Assembly (NCBI GenBank): GCA_025458105.1
Contig: JALOTD010000031.1
Coordinates: 1-64,000 of the forward strand
DNA: 64,000 bases
Direction: 5' to 3'
Source of the DNA: Tabrizicola sp.
Lineage (GTDB): Bacteria; Pseudomonadota; Alphaproteobacteria; Rhodobacterales; Rhodobacteraceae
Part shown: one piece after another, positions 1 to 7,675 of the stretch
Layout of the letters: each line of letters opens with the position of its first letter
Position numbering within the stretch: position 1 is the stretch's first letter
The notes under the pieces: generated by a model
Seen by the model: only the letters and a program-made list of their open reading frames with translations
Told to the model about the DNA's origin: nothing
Databases searched by the model: none
Made by a program: the position numbers and the translations under genes

Positions 1-2652
1 GGCTCCAATCGCGGCTTCGGCCGCCTTGATCGCTGCATCGGCTTGGGCGATATCAGCCCCGCCCGCCTGCGCCATATCGGGACGACCGCCGCCGCCCTTA
101 CCGCCGAGCACCTCCGCTGCGGCCTTGACCAGCGTCACGGCGGAAAGCTTGGCGGTCAGGTCTGCGGTGACGCCGGCGGCCACGGCAGGCTTCGCGCCGG
201 TGTCGGCGATGAGGAGCACGGCACCCGAGCCGAGGCGGGCCTTCATCTCGTCGATCAGCGCCGGAAGGTCCTTGCCCGAGACGCCCGAAAGCACTTGAGC
301 AACGAACTTCACCCCGTTGATTTCCTTGGCTTCCGGGCCTGCCGCCTTGCCACCCATCGCGACCTCGCGGCGGAGCTGCGCGACCTCATTCGCCAGCGCC
401 TTGCGTTCATCGAAGAGCGTACGAATGCGGTCGGCAAGCTCGCTCGCCGGGGCTTTGATGATCGCCGCGATGTCGTTCAGCCGGGCATCCTGCTGACGCA
501 GGTGGTCCAGGGCGGCCTGTCCGGTCAACGCCTCGATCCGGCGGACGCCGGCGCTGGACGCGCTTTCCGAAAGGATCACCATCGCGCCGATGTCCCCGGT
601 GCGCTGCACATGGGTGCCACCGCAGAGTTCAAGGGAATAGGTCTTGCCATCTGTTCCCTTGCCGGACCCCTCCAGCGCGCCCATCGAGACAACGCGGACT
701 TCCTCGCCGTATTTCTCGCCAAACAGCGCCTGCGCCCCGATGGCGCGGGCGTCGTCGGGGGTCATGATCCGGGTCTCGACCGGGGAGTTCTGGCGGATGA
801 AGGCGTTGACCTCGGCTTCGATCGTCTGCAGGTCAGGGGCCGAGATCGCCGCCGAATGGCTGAAGTCAAAGCGCAGGCGGTCGGCGGCGTTGAGGCTGCC
901 CCGCTGGGCGACGTGATCGCCAAGGGTGCGGCGGAGCGCCTCGTGCAAGAGGTGCGTCGCCGAGTGGTTCGCGCGGATCGCGGAACGTCGGCTGTGCGCG
1001 ACCTCCAGCTTCGCGGGTTGTCCTTTCAGAACAGTGCCGTCCGTGACCTTCGCGATGTGGATGAAGACCCCGGCGGCCTTCTTGACATCGGTCACCTCCG
1101 CCGTGCCGGTCTGGGTCCGGATTAGCCCCGCGTCACCGACCTGGCCACCGCTTTCGGCGTAGAACGGGGTCTGGTTGACCACGATCTGCACGGTCTGCCC
1201 GGTCTGCGCGTCGCCCACCACCGCGCCGTCACGGATCAATGCCGTAACTACACCTTCTGCCGTTTCCGTGTCGTAGCCAAGGAACTCGGTCACGCCATTC
1301 TCTTCGGCGATCTCGAACCAGATCTTCGCATCGCCCGCCGCCCCGGTGCCCGACCAGGCGGCGCGGGCCTTGGCCTTCTGCTCGGCCATCGCGGCGTCGA
1401 AGCCTTTCACATCGACCTCTCGGCCCTTCTCGCGCAGCGCGTCCTGGGTCAGGTCCAGCGGGAAGCCGTAGGTGTCGTAAAGCTTGAACGCCGCCGCGCC
1501 CGGCAGCGCCGCCCCTTCCGCAAGGCCCGAAAGCTCGTCGTCCAAAAGCCGCAGTCCACGGTCAAGTGTTTGTTTGAACTTGGTCTCCTCGGTCCGCAGC
1601 GTCTCTTCGATAAGAGACTGGGCGCGTGAAAGCTCCGGATAGGCCCCACCCATCTGGCGGACCAGCGCGGGGACCAAACGGTGCATCACCGGGTCCTGCG
1701 CGCCCAGCATGTGGGCGTGACGCATCGCGCGGCGCATGATGCGGCGGAGGACATAGCCGCGCCCTTCGTTCGAGGGCATCACGCCATCGGCAATCAGGAA
1801 GGAGGTGGAGCGCAGGTGGTCGGCGATAACGCGGTGGTGGATTTTTCCAGGCCCGTCAGGGTCTTGCGACGTGACGTTCGCGCTGGCCTCGATGAGGGAG
1901 CGCATCAGGTCGGTGTCGTAGTTGTCGTGCTTGCCCTGCAGAAGCGCCCCAATCCGCTCCAGCCCCATGCCGGTGTCGATCGACTGCATCTCCAAGGGGA
2001 CCAGCCGCCCGTCCGCGAACTGTTCGTTCTGCATGAAGACGTTGTTCCAGATCTCGATGAACCGGTCGCCGTCTTCTTCGGCGCTGCCCGGAGGGCCGCC
2101 CCAGATGTGGGGCCCGTGGTCGTAGAAGATCTCGGTGCAGGGGCCACAGGGGCCGGTCGGGCCCATCCGCCAGAAGTTGTCGTCGCTTGCAATCCGGATG
2201 ATCCGGTCGTCGGTCAGGCCCGAGACCTTCTTCCAGATCCCGGCCGCCTCATCGTCGGTGTGGTAGACGGTGACCAGCAGCTTGTCCTTCGCGAGGCCAA
2301 AGTCCTTGGTCAGTAGCTCCCATGCGAAGGCAATGGCCTGTTCCTTGAAGTAGTCGCCGAAGCTGAAATTCCCCAGCATTTCGAAGAAGGTATGGTGCCG
2401 CGCAGTGTAGCCCACGTTGTCGAGGTCATTGTGCTTGCCGCCTGCCCGCACGCATTTCTGCGCGGTCGTCGCGCGCTTGTAGTCGCGCGTCTCGACCCCG
2501 GTGAAGAGGTTCTTGAACTGCACCATGCCAGAGTTCGTGAACATCAGCGTGGGATCGTTCCGAGGCACCAGGGGTGAGCTGTCGACGACCCGATGGTCGT
2601 TGCGGCGGAAGAAGTCGAGGTAGGTGGAGCGGATGTCGTTCAGCGAGGCCAT
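1..2652 (-). CDS. alaS: alanine--tRNA ligase (3' end at window edge)
   Basis: Cytoplasmic class II synthetase that charges tRNA-Ala and edits mischarged Ser/Gly. The reading frame is open from an ATG at 2652-2650 to base 1, giving 884 codons. That is about the full family length, so the stop codon probably lies just outside the window. The N-terminal catalytic domain carries the class II stretch [20 protein letters not shown]. The editing domain has the zinc-binding HSATH motif near residue 560 and CGGTH near residue 676. The C-terminal part is the usual glycine-rich DHHA1 region. It lies downstream of recA on the same strand, but 408 bases and a recA terminator separate them, so it likely has its own promoter. 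No shift or break is visible. Confidence 0.97.
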   Translation of the reverse strand, partial: MASLNDIRSTYLDFFRRNDHRVVDSSPLVPRNDPTLMFTNSGMVQFKNLFTGVETRDYKRATTAQKCVRAGGKHNDLDNVGYTARHHTFFEMLGNFSFGDYFKEQAIAFAWELLTKDFGLAKDKLLVTVYHTDDEAAGIWKKVSGLTDDRIIRIASDDNFWRMGPTGPCGPCTEIFYDHGPHIWGGPPGSAEEDGDRFIEIWNNVFMQNEQFADGRLVPLEMQSIDTGMGLERIGALLQGKHDNYDTDLMRSLIEASANVTSQDPDGPGKIHHRVIADHLRSTSFLIADGVMPSNEGRGYVLRRIMRRAMRHAHMLGAQDPVMHRLVPALVRQMGGAYPELSRAQSLIEETLRTEETKFKQTLDRGLRLLDDELSGLAEGAALPGAAAFKLYDTYGFPLDLTQDALREKGREVDVKGFDAAMAEQKAKARAAWSGTGAAGDAKIWFEIAEENGVTEFLGYDTETAEGVVTALIRDGAVVGDAQTGQTVQIVVNQTPFYAESGGQVGDAGLIRTQTGTAEVTDVKKAAGVFIHIAKVTDGTVLKGQPAKLEVAHSRRSAIRANHSATHLLHEALRRTLGDHVAQRGSLNAADRLRFDFSHSAAISAPDLQTIEAEVNAFIRQNSPVETRIMTPDDARAIGAQALFGEKYGEEVRVVSMGALEGSGKGTDGKTYSLELCGGTHVQRTGDIGAMVILSESASSAGVRRIEALTGQAALDHLRQQDARLNDIAAIIKAPASELADRIRTLFDERKALANEVAQLRREVAMGGKAAGPEAKEINGVKFVAQVLSGVSGKDLPALIDEMKARLGSGAVLLIADTGAKPAVAAGVTADLTAKLSAVTLVKAAAEVLGGKGGGGRPDMAQAGGADIAQADAAIKAAEAAIGA

Positions 2653-2854
2653 CTGGGCGCGGGTCCTTGAGCAGAAACGGAAATTCAGCCCGCCTCATGT
2701 AGCGGCACGGGCGGGGCCTGTCCACCGCGACGGGCCGGGACAGCAATTGGCGCAGGCGGCGGGTTGGATGGAAGGGTTGGCACGACATGAAAACTGTCTG
2801 ACCGGGGTCGTGCTATGGCGAGACCTGCGCGCGCTAACCCATTGCGAGCGCAGT

Positions 2855-2873
2855 GTTAATCGACCCGATTAAC
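2855..2873. promoter_or_regulatory. 8-3-8 inverted repeat, possible operator upstream of alaS
   Basis: The arms GTTAATCG and CGATTAAC are perfect inverted copies around the spacer ACC. The site lies about 200 bases upstream of the alaS start, in the recA-alaS gap. An AT-containing symmetric site in an otherwise GC-rich spacer resembles a dimeric regulator operator. No regulator is identifiable from the sequence, and the role is inference. Confidence 0.4.
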
Positions 2874-2885
2874 GAAAGGTGTCGA

Positions 2886-2929
2886 GTCTGGCATCTGTCT
2901 GGTACCCGTCTGGCGTTCGTCTGGCGGGG
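2886..2929. repeat. four tandem 11-bp units with invariant GTCTGG
   Basis: Four consecutive 11-bp units begin at 2886, 2897, 2908 and 2919, each starting with GTCTGG followed by a variable pentamer (CATCT, TACCC, CGTTC, CGGGG). The period is close to one helical turn, so the conserved hexamers would sit on one face of the DNA. They occupy the gap between recA and alaS, 13 bases from the 8-3-8 inverted repeat. No coding frame is evident in the 2653-3060 gap. The function is unknown. Confidence 0.6.
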
Positions 2930-3002
2930 GGCTGGAATACCGAGCGGCCCGCATGCCGTGCACCACGTTTCCCGAATCAATCCGACGGGCGGGCGGGCCC
3001 GA

Positions 3003-3034
3003 AGGAAAGGGCCGGAGACTTGCGCCTCCGGCCC
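3003..3034 (-). terminator. Rho-independent terminator of recA
   Basis: On the minus strand a perfect 9-bp GC stem (arms 3026-3034 and 3009-3017, GGGCCGGAG/CTCCGGCCC) closes an 8-base loop. It is followed by TTTCCTT. It begins 26 bases past the recA stop codon. Confidence 0.75.
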
Positions 3035-3060
3035 CGTTCCTCTGCCGCTTGGCCAGAGCG

Positions 3061-4134
3061 TCACTCGTCCAGAACGTCGCCGCCCTCGTCACCGCCGGCC
3101 ATGGTAAAGTCCAGCCCATTCGCGGCACGGATCTTGTCTTCAATTTCCATCGCCACGCCTGGATTCTGTTTCAGGAAGGCCTTCGCGTTCTCACGCCCCT
3201 GGCCGATCCGTTCGTCCTTGAAGGAGTACCAGGCGCCCGATTTCTCCACGACCCCGGCCTTGACGCCGATGTCGATCAACTCGCCGGTCTTGGAGATGCC
3301 CTCGCCATACATGATGTCGAATTCGATCTGCTTGAAGGGGGGCGCGACCTTGTTCTTCACCACCTTGACACGGGTGGTGTTGCCCACGACCTCATCCCGG
3401 TCCTTGATTGCGCCGATGCGGCGGATGTCGAGACGGACGGAGGCGTAGAATTTAAGCGCGTTGCCGCCGGTGGTGGTTTCGGGGTTGCCGAACATCACGC
3501 CGATCTTCTGGCGGATCTGGTTGATGAAGATCACCATGCAGTTCGACCGGCCAATGCTGGCGGTGAGCTTCCGCATGGCTTGTGACATCAGGCGGGCCTG
3601 GGAGCCCATCTGCATGTCGCCCATGTCGCCTTCGATCTCGGACTTCGGCACCAGCGCGGCCACGGAGTCGACGACCACCAGACTGACGGCACCCGAGCGG
3701 ACCAGGGTATCGACGATCTCCAACGCCTGTTCCCCCGTATCAGGCTGGGAAATCAGCAGTTCGTCCAGGTTCACGCCCAGCTTCTTGGCGTATTGCGGGT
3801 CCAGCGCATGTTCCGCGTCGACAAAAGCGCAGACGCCGCCCTTTTTCTGTTCCTCTGCCACCACATGCAGGGTCAGCGTGGTCTTGCCCGAGCTTTCCGG
3901 CCCGTAGATCTCGACGATCCGGCCCTTGGGCAGACCGCCGATGCCAAGCGCGATGTCGAGTCCAAGCGAGCCAGTCGAGGTCGCCTCGATCTCCATCGCC
4001 GGGCTGTCGGCGCCAAGCTTCATGATCGAGCCCTTGCCGAACTGGCGTTCGATCTGAGCCAGCGCCGATTCCAGAGCCTTTGCCTTGTCCATATCCCGCT
4101 TCCCACCAAGGTCGAGGAGGTTTGCCACCGCCAT
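3061..4134 (-). CDS. recA: recombinase RecA
   Basis: ATP-dependent strand-exchange protein of homologous recombination and co-protease of the SOS response. At 357 residues it has standard length. The Walker A motif GPESSGKT sits at about residues 78-85. The core motifs around [11 protein letters not shown] and the filament/DNA-binding loops (for example [20 protein letters not shown]) are intact, and the C-terminus is acidic ([11 protein letters not shown]). The ATG start is preceded by a strong AAGGAG Shine-Dalgarno sequence. A LexA box lies 50 bases upstream and a terminator follows the stop, so the gene is probably a monocistronic SOS unit. Confidence 0.99.
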   Translation of the reverse strand: MAVANLLDLGGKRDMDKAKALESALAQIERQFGKGSIMKLGADSPAMEIEATSTGSLGLDIALGIGGLPKGRIVEIYGPESSGKTTLTLHVVAEEQKKGGVCAFVDAEHALDPQYAKKLGVNLDELLISQPDTGEQALEIVDTLVRSGAVSLVVVDSVAALVPKSEIEGDMGDMQMGSQARLMSQAMRKLTASIGRSNCMVIFINQIRQKIGVMFGNPETTTGGNALKFYASVRLDIRRIGAIKDRDEVVGNTTRVKVVKNKVAPPFKQIEFDIMYGEGISKTGELIDIGVKAGVVEKSGAWYSFKDERIGQGRENAKAFLKQNPGVAMEIEDKIRAANGLDFTMAGGDEGGDVLDE

Positions 4135-4183
4135 GTCGTTCTCCTTATTTCACAGCCACCCATGGGCGGCAATCCTGCCACGT

Positions 4184-4198
4184 GTTCCCCAAGTGTTC
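4184..4198. promoter_or_regulatory. LexA (SOS) box of recA
   Basis: GTTC at 4184-4187 and GTTC at 4195-4198 are separated by exactly seven bases. This matches the direct-repeat SOS box GTTC-N7-GTTC established for alphaproteobacteria such as Rhodobacter. It lies 50 bases upstream of the recA start codon, where a repressor would block transcription. Confidence 0.88.
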
Positions 4199-4269
4199 TC
4201 ATCGGTATGAGGACAAATGCGGAACATTTCAATCAAAATCTTAACCATCCCAGCTTTTGCCTGCTTTGG

Positions 4270-4285
4270 TTAAGGGTTAGTTTAC
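4270..4285 (+). promoter_or_regulatory. possible CtrA-like half-sites
   Basis: TTAA-N7-TTTAC at 4270-4285 differs by one base from the alphaproteobacterial CtrA consensus TTAA-N7-TTAAC. It lies about 55 bases upstream of the gene at 4339. A single match of this quality can arise by chance, so this is a weak call. Confidence 0.22.
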
Positions 4286-4338
4286 GCCGCCGTCCGAAAC
4301 CGGAGGCGAGATGGGAAATTTTGTCCGAAGGGTGAGAC

Positions 4339-4929
4339 ATGCTGGTGTTCTGGGAAGAAAGGCTGGCCCTGCTGGCCACGCCAAAGACCGGATCGGCGGC
4401 GATTGCGGCGGCGCTCGAATCACTCGCGGCAGTGTCCGTCCAGCGTCCGCCCGAGCTGAAGCATACCTCGGTGCGGGCGTACCGGCAGTTCATCGGACCC
4501 TATCTGGAAGCCGCAACCCGCGAAACGTTCGCCGTCGTCGCCCTGATGCGTGAGCCGCGCGATTGGTTGGGGTCATGGTACCGGTTCCGGCAGCGCGAGG
4601 AGACGCCAGCGGACCTCTCGACCCTGGGCATGAGCTTCGATGACTTCGTACAGGCCTGGTGCCAGACGCCGCGACCGGCCTTTGCCGAGGTCGGCAGTCA
4701 GGCAGAGTTCCTTGCGGCGGGGGACGGTCCGGGGCTGGACCGGCTGTTCCGGTATGAGGATATAGGATCCTTCGTCCATTTCCTGGAAGAACGGCTGGGC
4801 TGCGAGATCATCCTTCCACGCCTGAACGTCTCGCCGCCCGGAGCGACGGAGCTGGCGCCCGCAACCGAGCGGATGCTGCAGGAGGTCGCGGCGGCGGATT
4901 ACAGGCTCTACGGGTCCTTGCAAGGCTAG
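4339..4929 (+). CDS. sulfotransferase-like family protein
   Basis: A 196-residue protein with features of the P-loop-like sulfotransferase fold. The N-terminal segment TPKTGSAAI resembles the 5'-phosphosulfate loop. MREPRDWLGSWY at about residues 70-81 resembles the 3'-phosphate-binding segment (Arg and Ser of RxPxxxxxS). Rhodobacterales homologues are sometimes labelled gamma-glutamyl kinase, a name the sequence does not support because no amino-acid-kinase motifs are present. Its donor and acceptor are unknown. It is transcribed divergently from recA and appears to be a single-gene unit. Confidence 0.65.
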   Translation: MLVFWEERLALLATPKTGSAAIAAALESLAAVSVQRPPELKHTSVRAYRQFIGPYLEAATRETFAVVALMREPRDWLGSWYRFRQREETPADLSTLGMSFDDFVQAWCQTPRPAFAEVGSQAEFLAAGDGPGLDRLFRYEDIGSFVHFLEERLGCEIILPRLNVSPPGATELAPATERMLQEVAAADYRLYGSLQG

Positions 4930-5035
4930 GCGCGCGGTTGCCGGTCGGGTCTTCGGGACATGACAGGACGGCGGAAACGCGGTATCGGTGAGGAAAGGGG
5001 CCAGGAGAGCCCGTGAGGCAGAAAGGGCGGAGACG

Positions 5036-5593
5036 ATGACCTATGGGATGATGACGCGGCGCGGGATGCTCTTGGGCGCCGGCGCGCTTGGGCTGGCGGC
5101 CTGCAACAACGGGATCGGGTCGAACGGCGGCGCGCAGATCGACGCGCGGGTCGATGCGACGCAGAGTTTCCTGTTCAGCCGGTATCCGGGCACGCAGGAT
5201 CTGGCGGCGCGGGCGAACGGCGTCCTTTACATGCCCCTGATGACCGAGGCGGGCTTTGGCATCGGCGGGGCCTTCGGGCGAGGTGCGCTGCGGATCCAGG
5301 GGGCTACGGTCGACTACTACTCGGCCGCCAAGGGAACCATCGGGCTGCAGATCGGGGCGCAGCAGTATGCGCATGCCCTGTTTTTCATGACGCCCGAAGC
5401 GCTGGAGGAATTCCGTCGGGCGTCCGGCTGGGCGGCGAGCGGCGAGGTCCGCTATGCGACGCCGGAGCAGGGGGCCAGCATCGGGAAGGAGACGACCGAG
5501 TTGGACCCGGTGATCGCGCTGGTCTTTGGCCAGCAAGGGTTGATCGCGGGGGCCACGCTGGGCGGGGTCAAGTATACGCGGATCATTCCCTGA
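5036..5593 (+). CDS. SYLF/Ysc84-domain lipoprotein
   Basis: A 185-residue exported protein. The ATG at 5036 was preferred over an upstream GTG (4988) because GGAG precedes it and the protein then starts directly with a signal sequence. That signal has a TRRGMLLGAG twin-arginine-like segment and the lipobox LAAC, with the lipidated Cys at about residue 23. The rest resembles the lipid-binding SYLF domain: glycine-rich FGIGGAFGRGALRIQG, the YYSAAKGTIGLQIGAQ segment, and a C-terminal strand ending in IAGATLGGVKYTRI. SYLF proteins bind phospholipids. Its role in this envelope is unknown. Confidence 0.72.
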   Translation: MTYGMMTRRGMLLGAGALGLAACNNGIGSNGGAQIDARVDATQSFLFSRYPGTQDLAARANGVLYMPLMTEAGFGIGGAFGRGALRIQGATVDYYSAAKGTIGLQIGAQQYAHALFFMTPEALEEFRRASGWAASGEVRYATPEQGASIGKETTELDPVIALVFGQQGLIAGATLGGVKYTRIIP

Positions 5594-5600
5594 TGCGGGG

Positions 5601-5620
5601 CCTGTCCACGCGTGGACAGG
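5601..5620. repeat. 20-bp perfect palindrome after the SYLF gene
   Basis: CCTGTCCACGCGTGGACAGG is its own reverse complement. It starts eight bases after the SYLF stop codon. Related sequences follow tetR (45877) and kdsA (59948), so it looks like a 3'-end element. No T-run follows this copy. Confidence 0.6.
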
Positions 5621-5685
5621 ATGGATGCGTCCAATATTCTCAACGGGTTGCGCGTGGACGTTTACCTTTCGGTAACCTCTGGGCC

Positions 5686-6177
5686 TTGCGCTTGAAGGCT
5701 GGCTGCCTGTGCGCGCTGGTCCTTTCCCCGTTGCCAGTAGCCGCGTGCCAGGACGACGCCGCGGCGAAGTATGACACCATTCCCGCCCCCGGTTTTGTAG
5801 CGGTCGTCGCGGAGATCACAGCGCTGACGATCCGCGACATGGAACCGGGCGGGTCGTGCCTGGACATCGACTACCGGAGCGAAGAGGTGCTGTTCGGCGC
5901 GGTCGGCGCGACCTTCCGGGCCGAGATGTGCAGCCCGGACGAGGCGTTCACGCTGGCGGATCTGGACGCCTCGGCCAGCGACATCGGCTTTGTGACTGGG
6001 GCAACGGTGCTGGTTGGCCTGCTGCCGTCAGGGAACGGTGGCTTGCGGCTGGCGGTACCGGACTGCTGGGGACCGTTCCAGGTGCGGCTGGACGAAATGG
6101 GTGATCCGGAGCGGAAGGAATTTGTGACTAACATCCGCGACTTGCTGGTGGAAGCTGAGGCGGAGGTCTTGCCCTGA
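5686..6177 (+). CDS. hypothetical secreted protein
   Basis: A predicted exported protein of about 163 residues with no family I recognise. The frame is open back to an ATG at 5593 that overlaps the previous stop. That start would translate through the 5601-5620 palindrome and place about 31 polar residues before the signal peptide. The in-frame TTG at 5686 (or 5692) gives a clean signal sequence, RLKAGCLCALVLSPLPVAA, and was chosen for that reason. The mature part has three to four cysteines and an N-terminal segment typical of small periplasmic domains. Start position and function are uncertain. Confidence 0.55.
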   Translation: MRLKAGCLCALVLSPLPVAACQDDAAAKYDTIPAPGFVAVVAEITALTIRDMEPGGSCLDIDYRSEEVLFGAVGATFRAEMCSPDEAFTLADLDASASDIGFVTGATVLVGLLPSGNGGLRLAVPDCWGPFQVRLDEMGDPERKEFVTNIRDLLVEAEAEVLP

Positions 6178-6225
6178 CCAGGCCGGTCGGCAGGCAAACT
6201 GCCCGCCCCAAGCTGACCGCGGCAT

Positions 6226-6735
6226 TTACATCGTGGGTCTGTCTGCGGTCCTCGCCCGGGGGTCTTCGGCCGCCGACAGGTCGAGGACAAGGAGCAGGTC
6301 GCCCTCTTCGATCACGCCGCTGCTGCGAAAGCCATGGCGCTCATAAAAGCCGCGGTTCCCGTGCGGCACATCATTTACCCCGGTGACAAGGTGACCTGCC
6401 CCCCAGCGGCGTGCCGAGGCGATGGCAAGGCGAAGCGCCTGCGCGCCATAGCCCTTGCCCTGATGGTTCGCGGCGATCATCAGGCGCCAGAGATAGGCGG
6501 CGTCTGGCACGAGAAGCGGGCCATGCAGGCGCACACCTTCCGGGTCGACCATCGCCATCAGGCCCACAGGCACCGCGCCATCCCAGAGACCCCAGACGAC
6601 GGCCCCCGGCTCATAGGCCGCTTCGGCAAGGGTCTTGACGTTCGCCGTGACAAGATCGCGCTGATCGTCACGCACCGACAGGTCAATCAGCGCAAGCACC
6701 GTGTCGCGCGTGACGGGACGCGCGTCGAGGGTCAC
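6226..6735 (-). CDS. GNAT family N-acetyltransferase
   Basis: A 169-residue acetyl-CoA-dependent N-acetyltransferase. The core motif A is clear as NHQGKGYGAQAL (acetyl-CoA pyrophosphate loop, Q/R-x-x-G-x-G/A form), preceded by the strand YLWRLMIAA. The C-terminal GNRGFYERHGFRSSG is motif B. The substrate is unknown; the general architecture resembles diamine/spermidine acetyltransferases. Its ATG overlaps the stop of the upstream dehydrogenase gene by four bases (ATGA), so the two are translationally coupled. Confidence 0.85.
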   Translation of the reverse strand: MTLDARPVTRDTVLALIDLSVRDDQRDLVTANVKTLAEAAYEPGAVVWGLWDGAVPVGLMAMVDPEGVRLHGPLLVPDAAYLWRLMIAANHQGKGYGAQALRLAIASARRWGAGHLVTGVNDVPHGNRGFYERHGFRSSGVIEEGDLLLVLDLSAAEDPRARTADRPTM

Positions 6736-7595
6736 TTCAATCGCCGGATCAGGCTAGAGGTGTCGTTGCGGCCCCCGCCCATCAGCTGCACATCCTTGTA
6801 GAACTGATCGACCAGAGCAGTAACGGGGAGCCGCGCGCCGATTTCGTCGGCGGTTTCCAGGCAGATGCCAAGGTCCTTCCGCATCCAGTCGACGGCAAAG
6901 CCGAAGTCGAATTCATCCTTCAGCATGGTCTTGTGACGGTTCACCATCTGCCAGCTGCCTGCGGCCCCCTGGCTGATGACCTCGACCACCTTCTCGCCGT
7001 CGAGCCCGGCCTTTTCACCGAAGGCCAGCGCCTCGCTAAGGCCCTGCATCAGCCCGGCAATGCAGATCTGGTTCATCATCTTGGCCAGTTGCCCTGCCCC
7101 GCTTGGCCCAATCAGGCGGCAGATGCGGGCATAGGCGGCGAGAACCGGCTCGGCCCGGGCATAATCGGCCGGATCGCCACCGCACATGATGGAAAGCTGC
7201 CCATTCTCGGCCCCTGCCTGCCCGCCCGAGACCGGAGCATCAACGAAGGCGATGCCAGTGGTCGCGGCTTGCGCCGCAAGCTTGCGGGTGATCCTGGCCG
7301 AGACCGTGGTGTGATCGACAAATACTGCCCCCGGCGTCATGCCGGCAAAGGCCCCGTCAGGCCCGACGCAGACCGAACGGAGGTCGTCATCGTTGCCCAC
7401 GCAAGCCATCACGAATTCGGCACCACGCGCGGCCTCGGCCGGCGTTGACGCACGGCGGCCCCTGTGGCGCGACACCCAAGCATCAGCCTTCGCGGTGGTG
7501 CGGTTCCAGATCGCAACGTCATGGCCCTTGGCCGCAAGGTGACCCGCCATGGGAAAGCCCATGACCCCAAGGCCGAGAAATGCAACTTTCGCCAT
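6732..7595 (-). CDS. NAD(P)-dependent oxidoreductase, 3-hydroxyisobutyrate dehydrogenase family
   Basis: A 287-residue beta-hydroxyacid dehydrogenase. The Rossmann fingerprint is GLGVMGFPMAGHLAAKGH at residues 7-24. The substrate motif is DAPVSGGQAGAENG, and the catalytic lysine lies in GAGQLAKMMNQI. The C-terminal all-helical domain ends with the lysine-bearing KDLGICLETADEIG. Members reduce or oxidise hydroxyisobutyrate, tartronate semialdehyde or glyoxylate/succinic semialdehyde, and sequence alone does not decide which. It is first in a two-gene minus-strand unit with the GNAT gene. Confidence 0.9.
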   Translation of the reverse strand: MAKVAFLGLGVMGFPMAGHLAAKGHDVAIWNRTTAKADAWVSRHRGRRASTPAEAARGAEFVMACVGNDDDLRSVCVGPDGAFAGMTPGAVFVDHTTVSARITRKLAAQAATTGIAFVDAPVSGGQAGAENGQLSIMCGGDPADYARAEPVLAAYARICRLIGPSGAGQLAKMMNQICIAGLMQGLSEALAFGEKAGLDGEKVVEVISQGAAGSWQMVNRHKTMLKDEFDFGFAVDWMRKDLGICLETADEIGARLPVTALVDQFYKDVQLMGGGRNDTSSLIRRLK

Positions 7596-7675
7596 ACTGG
7601 TACCCCCGATGATTGCCCCTGCGGACGCGATCGACTAGGAACCCATCATGCCGCCGCCGTCAAGAACAGGACCCC

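Noticed and set aside
4339-4929. Gamma-glutamyl kinase name used for relatives of this protein
   Set aside because: The PKTGS and REPRDWLGSW segments fit a sulfotransferase-like fold. No amino-acid-kinase or PUA features are present.
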